A stretch of 64,000 bases of DNA. Origin: Hominenteromicrobium sp900549945. Lineage in GTDB: Bacteria > Bacillota > Clostridia > Oscillospirales > Acutalibacteraceae. Location: NCBI GenBank assembly GCA_902472305.1, contig CABRNK010000007.1, positions 34,401-98,400 on the forward strand, in the 5' to 3' direction. The notes beneath the pieces are model-generated. The model was given only the letters and a program-made list of their open reading frames with translations. It was not told the DNA's origin and did no database searches. The position numbers and the translations under genes are program-made. Of this stretch, positions 59,898 through 64,000 are shown in pieces (position 1 is the first letter of the stretch; the number at the start of each line of letters is the position of its first letter).

Positions 59898-59926
59898 GTG
59901 TGTTTTGACAAATCCCCCATGTATAT

Positions 59927-59941
59927 ACGAATAATTATACA
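59927..59941. promoter_or_regulatory. ARG-box-like site upstream of first binding protein
   Basis: ACGAATAATTATACA matches 11 of 15 positions of the Bacillus ArgR/AhrC half-operator pattern ATGAATAAAAATTCA. It lies upstream of the -35, inside a region copied before the second binding-protein gene. Confidence 0.4.
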
Positions 59942-59962
59942 TTTATTTGTCCGATCCATCAA

Positions 59963-59991
59963 TTGAACTCCACCGGAAAACAAGGTAAAAT
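59963..59991 (+). promoter_or_regulatory. Promoter of first binding-protein gene
   Basis: TTGAAC (59963-59968), 17-base spacer, TAAAAT (59986-59991). Confidence 0.7.
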
Positions 59992-60055
59992 ACAGGTATT
60001 CTATAAAGCCGGCGGGAATCTGCCGGCGGAGGAAAATGAGGAAGGATGAATAAAA

Positions 60056-60883
60056 ATGAATGCTAAGAAGATTTTCGCCGTGCTTTTATCCGGCATGCTC
60101 GCGCTGTCTGTGACAGCTTGCGGCGGTGATTCCGACAAAACGATCGAAAGCCCGGACGATTTCGAGGGTGCGAAGATCTCGGTGCAGACCGCGACCACCG
60201 CGCACGAGAACATTCAGGATATGCTCGACGCGGGCAAAAACATCGAGGTGCTGCCCTACGAAAAGGTGACGCAGTGCTTCGACGACCTCGAACTCGGCCG
60301 CTGCGACGCCGTGTACGTGGACAGCGTCGTCGCCGGCTACTACCTGACCGGCAGCGACCAGTTCCAGAAGGTATGGACGAGCGAGGACGGCGAGCCGATC
60401 GGCATCGCCCTCAAGAAGGGCAACACCGATTTGAAGGCGATTCTGGAAAGCGCTATCGACACGCTGTACTATAACGGCACGATGGCCGCGCTCTCCGAGA
60501 AGCATTTCGGCTCGGCGGACGACGTGGACGGCGTGCGCACCGTCACAGAAGAGCCGGTGCTCGACCTCTCGAAGCTCTCGACCATCGCGGACGGCACGCT
60601 GACCGTCGGCGTGGAGATCGGCTACCCGCCGATGGAGTACATGGACGAGAGCGGCCTCAACCCGATGGGCTTCGACGTAGACCTCGCAAACGAGCTCGGC
60701 GCGCTGCTCGGCCTTGACGTGGAGCTCGTCAACACCGCGTGGGACGGCATCTTCGCCGGCCTCGACAAGGGCCAGTACGACGTCGTGATCTCCTCGGTTT
60801 CGATCACGCCGGAGCGCGCGGCGGCCTACGAGCTGACCGAGCCGTACGTCTCGAACCAGCTCGTCATTGTCACAAAGAAATAA
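60056..60883 (+). CDS. Circularly permuted family-3 amino-acid-binding lipoprotein (copy 1)
   Basis: Substrate-binding lipoprotein of 275 residues for a polar amino-acid ABC importer; signal peptide with lipobox LSVTAC (acylated C22). The family-3 domain is out of normal order: residues 33-98 match lobe 2 (DDFEGAKISVQTATTAHE, GRCDAVYVDSVVAGYYL, with the ligand-binding Asp D89), 112-152 match the usual C-terminal return to lobe 1 (IGIALKKGNTDLKAIL ... SEKHFG), and 179-275 match the usual N-terminal lobe (GTLTVGVEIGYPPMEY, GFDVDLANELG, SVSITPERAAAYEL with the carboxylate-binding Arg). This is a circular permutation at the hinge. A close paralogue follows. Confidence 0.9.
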   Translation: MNAKKIFAVLLSGMLALSVTACGGDSDKTIESPDDFEGAKISVQTATTAHENIQDMLDAGKNIEVLPYEKVTQCFDDLELGRCDAVYVDSVVAGYYLTGSDQFQKVWTSEDGEPIGIALKKGNTDLKAILESAIDTLYYNGTMAALSEKHFGSADDVDGVRTVTEEPVLDLSKLSTIADGTLTVGVEIGYPPMEYMDESGLNPMGFDVDLANELGALLGLDVELVNTAWDGIFAGLDKGQYDVVISSVSITPERAAAYELTEPYVSNQLVIVTKK

Positions 60884-61001
60884 GCGCGCGGAAAATCCGG
60901 CGGACCGCCGGCGGAGAGGCGCTTCCCCCCTCTCCTTTTTCGCCCCCGGGCGGCATGCAGCGCGCGGATTCGGCAGGATGCTCGGAAATAGCTATGTATA
61001 T

Positions 61002-61016
61002 ATGTATAAATATGCA
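61002..61016. promoter_or_regulatory. ARG-box-like site upstream of second binding protein
   Basis: ATGTATAAATATGCA matches 12 of 15 positions of the Bacillus ARG-box pattern ATGAATAAAAATTCA. Same relative place as the site at 59927-59941. Confidence 0.45.
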
Positions 61017-61037
61017 CGAATTTGTCAGATTCATCAA

Positions 61038-61066
61038 TTGACCCCAAAACGGTTTCAGGGTAAAAT
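61038..61066 (+). promoter_or_regulatory. Promoter of second binding-protein gene
   Basis: TTGACC (61038-61043), 17-base spacer, TAAAAT (61061-61066). Confidence 0.72.
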
Positions 61067-61109
61067 GTAAATGCTTGTGAACAACAGAGGAAGGAAGGAT
61101 TGTAGAACA

Positions 61110-61937
61110 ATGAAAGCAAAGAAGATTTTCGCCGCTGTGCTGGCGGGCGCGCTCGCGCTTTCCGTGACGGCCTGCGGCGGCGGGGAAACCAAGAAAGTAG
61201 AAAGCCCGGCGGATTTCGAGGGCGCAAAGGTTTCGGTGCAGACCGCGACCACCGCGCACGACAGCCTGCAGGAGATGCAGGCCGAGGGCGTAAACGTGGA
61301 GATTCTCCCCTATGAGAAGGTGACGCAGTGCTTCGACGACCTCGAACTCGGCCGCTGCGACGCCGTGTATGTGGACAGCGTCGTCGCCGCCTACTACCTC
61401 ACCGGCGAGGAGGATAAGTTCCAGAGCGTGTGGAAGAGCGAGGAGGGCGAGCCGATGGGCATCTGCCTCAAAAAGGGCAATACCGGCATGCTCGAGCTCG
61501 TGGAATCCGCCATCGACACGCTGTACTACAACGGCAAGATGGGCGAGATCGCGACGAAGCACTTCGGCTCGAATGTGACGGAGGGCGTGCGCACCGTCAC
61601 CGAGGAGCCGGCGATGGACCTCTCGAAGCTCTCGACCGTCGAGGACGGCAAGCTGATCATCGGCTTTGAGGCCGGCTATCCCCCGATGGAGTACACCGAC
61701 GACTCCGGCCTCGAGTACATCGGCTTCGATGTGGACCTCGCGAAAGAGCTCGCTTCCATGTTCGGCCTTGAGGTCGAGTTCGTCAACACCACGTTCGACG
61801 GCGTGTTTGCCGGCCTCGACAAGGGCCAGTACGATATGATCATCGCGGCGGTCTCCATCACGCCGGAGCGTCAGGCGGCCTACGAGATGACCGAGCCGTA
61901 CGTTTCGAACCAGCTCGTCATCGTCACAAAGAAATAA
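61110..61937 (+). CDS. Circularly permuted family-3 amino-acid-binding lipoprotein (copy 2)
   Basis: Second 275-residue binding lipoprotein, colinear with and clearly paralogous to the gene at 60056 and sharing its permuted domain order: lobe 2 first (DFEGAKVSVQTATTAHDS, GRCDAVYVDSVVAAYYL), then GICLKKGNTGML ... IATKHFG, then the canonical N-terminal lobe last (GKLIIGFEAGYPPMEY, GFDVDLAKELASMFG, AVSITPERQAAYEM). Lipobox LSVTAC is retained. Differences cluster around residues that would line the binding cleft (GYPPMEYTDDSGLEYI versus GYPPMEYMDESGLNPM), so ligand range may differ. It is closest to the permease and ATPase genes. Confidence 0.9.
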   Translation: MKAKKIFAAVLAGALALSVTACGGGETKKVESPADFEGAKVSVQTATTAHDSLQEMQAEGVNVEILPYEKVTQCFDDLELGRCDAVYVDSVVAAYYLTGEEDKFQSVWKSEEGEPMGICLKKGNTGMLELVESAIDTLYYNGKMGEIATKHFGSNVTEGVRTVTEEPAMDLSKLSTVEDGKLIIGFEAGYPPMEYTDDSGLEYIGFDVDLAKELASMFGLEVEFVNTTFDGVFAGLDKGQYDMIIAAVSITPERQAAYEMTEPYVSNQLVIVTKK

Positions 61938-62008
61938 GCCTTTCAAAAACGCATTCAGAGACTCTGCGCGCAGGGTCTCTGCCTTGATATGGAGGAAATG
62001 AATACGCC

Positions 62009-62671
62009 ATGATGGATGCAATCCAACAGATTATTGGCTGGATGCCCGCCCTGATCCAGTCCACCGGCACGACGCTCGCGCTCTCTGTGCTCTCCGTTGC
62101 CGCCGCGCTCGTTTTCAGCGTCTTTCTCGCGCTGGGCAAGATCTCCCGCAATGCGGTAATCAGCGGGATCTGCCGCGCCTACATCTTCTTTTTCCGCGGC
62201 ACGCCGCTTCTGATGCAGCTCTTTTTCATCTACTACACGCTGCCGCAGCTCGTGCCCGCGCTCAACATCCAGAGCCGCTTCTTCGCGGCTTGGCTCGCGT
62301 TCACGCTGAACGTCGCGGCCTATCTCGCCGAGATCATCCGCGCCGCGATCGAATCGATCGACAAGGGCCAGATGGAGGCCTCCCGCGCGCTCGGGCTCAC
62401 CCGCAGCCAAGCGATGCGCCTCGTCATCATCCCGCAGTCGTACCGCCGCATGATCCCGCCGATCTGCAACGAGTTCGTCATGGTGCTGAAAGACACCTCG
62501 CTCGTCTCGATCATCGCGCTGACGGACCTGACCTACCAGACCAAGATCATCGCTTCGAACAAGGCGAGCGCGCTCGTCTACATCCCGGCCATGATTATTT
62601 ACCTGATTATCACGGGCGCTTTCACCTTCATTTTCAACCGCCTCGAAAAGCGCCTTTCGATCTACGAATAA
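62009..62671 (+). CDS. Amino-acid ABC transporter permease
   Basis: HisM/GlnP-family inner-membrane permease of 220 residues with five transmembrane helices. It has the family start segment TTLALSVLSVAAALVFSVFLALGK, the FFRGTPLLMQLFFIYY block typical of polar amino-acid permeases, and the ATPase-coupling EAA loop (ESIDKGQMEASRALGLTRSQAMRLVIIPQ). GGAGG lies upstream. It probably works as a homodimer with the following ATPase and one or both binding lipoproteins. Confidence 0.95.
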   Translation: MMDAIQQIIGWMPALIQSTGTTLALSVLSVAAALVFSVFLALGKISRNAVISGICRAYIFFFRGTPLLMQLFFIYYTLPQLVPALNIQSRFFAAWLAFTLNVAAYLAEIIRAAIESIDKGQMEASRALGLTRSQAMRLVIIPQSYRRMIPPICNEFVMVLKDTSLVSIIALTDLTYQTKIIASNKASALVYIPAMIIYLIITGAFTFIFNRLEKRLSIYE

Positions 62672-62683
62672 GGGGGATTTGAC

Positions 62684-63442
62684 ATGTCGATCATCAAAAC
62701 GGAAAACATCTGCAAATCCTTCGGCACGGTTGAGGTTTTAAAAAACGTCAGCCTCACGGTGGAGCCGGGCGAGGTCATCGTCATCATCGGCCCGTCCGGC
62801 GCGGGCAAGTCGACGTATCTGCGCTCGCTGAACCGCCTCGAAAAGAGCACGAGCGGCAAGATCTGGATCGACGACCGGCTGATTGAGGACCGCGTAAACG
62901 GGCACAATCAGATCAAGATTCACCAAAAGGAGCGCGCCGCCATTCTGCTCGAGATGGGCATGGTGTTCCAGCGCTTCAACCTCTTCCCGCACAAAACGGC
63001 CCTGCAGAACGTGATGCTCGCGCCGATGACCGTGAAAGGCGTGCCAGCCGACAAGGCCCGCGAAAAGGCCGTGCAGCTTTTAGAGCAGGTCGGCCTCGGC
63101 GATAAGCTCGACGCCTACCCCGCGAAGCTCTCCGGCGGTCAGCAGCAGCGCGTCGCGATCGCCCGCGCGCTCGCGATGGAGCCGAAAATCATGCTCTTTG
63201 ACGAGCCGACCAGCGCGCTCGACCCCGAGCTCGTCGGCGACGTGCTCGCCGTCATGAAAAAGCTCGCGGAGGACGGCATGACAATGCTCGTCGTCACGCA
63301 TGAGATGGGCTTTGCCCGCGAGGTCGCCGACCGTGTTGTCTTTATGTACGACGGCGCGATTTTGGAGGAGGGCCCCCCGCAGGAGATCTTTACGGCGCCG
63401 AAGCACGAGCGCACGCGCCAGTTCCTGCAAAGCGTGCTGTGA
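62684..63442 (+). CDS. Amino-acid ABC transporter ATP-binding protein
   Basis: GlnQ/HisP-family ATPase of 252 residues energising polar amino-acid import. Walker A GPSGAGKST (37-45), Q-loop MVFQRFNLFPHKT, signature LSGGQQQR, Walker B IMLFDEPTSALDPE and the switch His in VVTHEMGFAREVADRVVFM are intact. It carries a slightly longer insertion (DRLIEDRVNGHNQIKIHQKERAAIL) typical of the group. It begins 12 bases after the permease and is followed nine bases later by a small Cys protein. Confidence 0.97.
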   Translation: MSIIKTENICKSFGTVEVLKNVSLTVEPGEVIVIIGPSGAGKSTYLRSLNRLEKSTSGKIWIDDRLIEDRVNGHNQIKIHQKERAAILLEMGMVFQRFNLFPHKTALQNVMLAPMTVKGVPADKAREKAVQLLEQVGLGDKLDAYPAKLSGGQQQRVAIARALAMEPKIMLFDEPTSALDPELVGDVLAVMKKLAEDGMTMLVVTHEMGFAREVADRVVFMYDGAILEEGPPQEIFTAPKHERTRQFLQSVL

Positions 63443-63450
63443 GGGCCGCC

Positions 63451-63636
63451 ATGGCAGCGAACCCTTCAAAATGCGAGGACTGCCTGTATTACGAGTACGA
63501 CCCGGAATACGGCTTTTATGTGTGCGACATGGAGCTCGATGAGGACGAGACCGCGCGGTTCATCCGCGGCGCCTTTTCGGACTGCCCGTACTACCGCCCC
63601 GGCGACGAATACACGATCGTCCGCAAGCAGATGTGA
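63451..63636 (+). CDS. Small conserved Cys-containing protein (DUF6472-like)
   Basis: A 61-residue acidic protein with paired cysteines: CEDCLYYEYDPEYGFYVCDMELDEDE and DCPYYRPGDEYTIVRKQM. Small proteins with this CxxC...C...C layout and YxYD-EY pattern are widespread in Clostridia and often annotated DUF6472 (from memory); they may bind a metal. Function unknown. ATG 63451 follows GAGGG, though GTG 63439, which overlaps the ATPase stop, is an alternative. It is the last gene of the ABC operon. Confidence 0.8.
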   Translation: MAANPSKCEDCLYYEYDPEYGFYVCDMELDEDETARFIRGAFSDCPYYRPGDEYTIVRKQM

Positions 63637-63662
63637 ACAAAGCGCTTCCTTAACAGGGAGCA

Positions 63663-63735
63663 GCACTCTTTCAGCCAAGAGCAGCCTCTTTTATTCAAAA
63701 GCAGAGCTTCTCCGTTGAAAGAGTGCTTTGTTTTT
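63663..63735 (+). terminator. Terminator after ABC operon
   Basis: GCACTCTTTCA (63663-63673) pairs with TGAAAGAGTGC (63716-63726) around a 42-base loop with its own weaker hairpin, followed by TTTGTTTTT. Confidence 0.65.
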
Positions 63736-63754
63736 CCTTCGCGCAATTTACGGC

Positions 63755-63783
63755 TTGAAAGCCTACTAATAATATGGTATTAT
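63755..63783 (+). promoter_or_regulatory. Promoter of Rrf2 regulator gene
   Basis: TTGAAA (63755-63760), 17-base spacer, TATTAT (63778-63783). Confidence 0.72.
63769..63783. promoter_or_regulatory. Palindrome overlapping the Rrf2 gene -10
   Basis: ATAATA-N3-TATTAT forms a perfect 6-bp inverted repeat covering the -10 box, a plausible autoregulatory operator for the downstream Rrf2 protein. Confidence 0.4.
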
Positions 63784-63817
63784 AGGTAAAACACCTGCGC
63801 AAAGGACGGAACAAACA

Positions 63818-64000
63818 TGAAGATCTCTACCAAGGGGCGCTATGCGCTGCGCATGCTGCTCGACCTCGCACAAAATCAGGGCGAGGGCTTCGTCGCCCTC
63901 AAGGACATCGCCGCGCGGCAGAATGTCTCCAAAAAATACCTCGAGCAGATCGTGCCCATGCTGAATAAATCGGACATCCTGATCGCGAGCCGCGGCTTTC
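63818..64000 (+). CDS. Rrf2 family transcriptional regulator, N-terminal part
   Basis: The gene runs off the right edge; 61 residues are visible. MKISTKGRYALRMLLDLAQNQGEGFVALKDIAARQNVSKKYLEQIVPMLNKSDILIASRG is a typical Rrf2 winged helix, with the conserved StKGRYAL opening and recognition helix VSKKYLEQI. The cysteines that bind [2Fe-2S] in IscR-type members would lie beyond the edge, so whether it is IscR-like, CymR-like or another member cannot be told. AAAGGACGG precedes the ATG. Confidence 0.93.

Overview
The window is GC-rich, densely packed bacterial DNA. Its gene content suggests a strictly anaerobic, fermentative, probably spore-forming Firmicute of the Clostridia, most likely an Oscillospirales/Ruminococcaceae-type gut bacterium. 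Pointers are a six-gene Rnf complex, [FeFe]-hydrogenase maturases HydG and HydF, pyruvate formate-lyase, class 1B dihydroorotate dehydrogenase (PyrD/PyrK), a CIRCE-controlled groESL, a SpoIIQ-like LytM protein and several glycan-degrading enzymes. No tRNA, rRNA, CRISPR array, insertion sequence or prophage was seen. The organism assignment is inference; no 16S or marker tree is available here.

Layout. 1-8.9 kb: glycan and sugar-acid use (uxuA, a Gfo/Idh oxidoreductase, an old-yellow-enzyme reductase facing an HxlR regulator, then a leftward degV - GH42 beta-galactosidase - GNAT - maltose-type O-acetyltransferase cluster). 9.0-14.8 kb: ruvX, a histidine phosphatase and the pyrimidine cluster DUF218-pyrC-pyrF-pyrK-pyrD. 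14.8-18.2 kb: HD hydrolase, LCP cell-wall ligase, SH3 lipoprotein. 18.4-22.6 kb: a siroheme/ferredoxin protein, then pflB-pflA behind a ZTP riboswitch with its terminator. 22.6-31.6 kb: MBL hydrolase, a DUF1538 membrane protein with a double PII-like protein, LytM peptidase, a candidate small RNA, lexA followed by 101-bp tandem repeats, a frameshifted NUDIX gene, a MazG-type enzyme, and an SPFH/NfeD pair. 31.7-35.6 kb: a PIG-V-like mannosyltransferase and groES-groEL with CIRCE. 35.7-39.0 kb: a hydrogenase maturation cluster behind a long leader carrying a terminator. 39.0-44.2 kb: rnfCDGEAB, also with a leader terminator. 44.3-53.3 kb: GNAT, lipid kinase, rRNA methyltransferase, two CobW-type GTPases (one His-rich, one fused to a DUF1980-like domain), DUF421, a two-AAA+ protein and cutC. 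53.4-59.9 kb: asparaginase, aroD, GH2 beta-mannosidase and an IlvD/Edd dehydratase. 59.9-64 kb: an amino-acid ABC transporter with two tandem substrate-binding lipoproteins, a small Cys protein and the start of an Rrf2 regulator.

How it fits together. Mannosidase, galactosidase, mannonate dehydratase and the IlvD/Edd dehydratase suggest growth on plant or host glycans and uronates. Pyruvate would be split by PFL to formate and acetyl-CoA, and the ZTP riboswitch would link formate production to one-carbon demand in purine synthesis. Electrons would pass through Rnf and, through the HydG/HydF products, an [FeFe]-hydrogenase encoded elsewhere.

The most unusual observation is that both substrate-binding proteins (60056-60883 and 61110-61937) have their family-3 binding domain in circularly permuted order: the segment that normally comes second comes first, and the canonical N-terminal lobe ends the protein. 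Also notable are the hyd and rnf leaders with intrinsic terminators between promoter and start codon, the DUF1538/tandem-PII pair, the CobW-DUF1980 fusion, the repeat array behind lexA, and a candidate conserved small RNA upstream of lexA.
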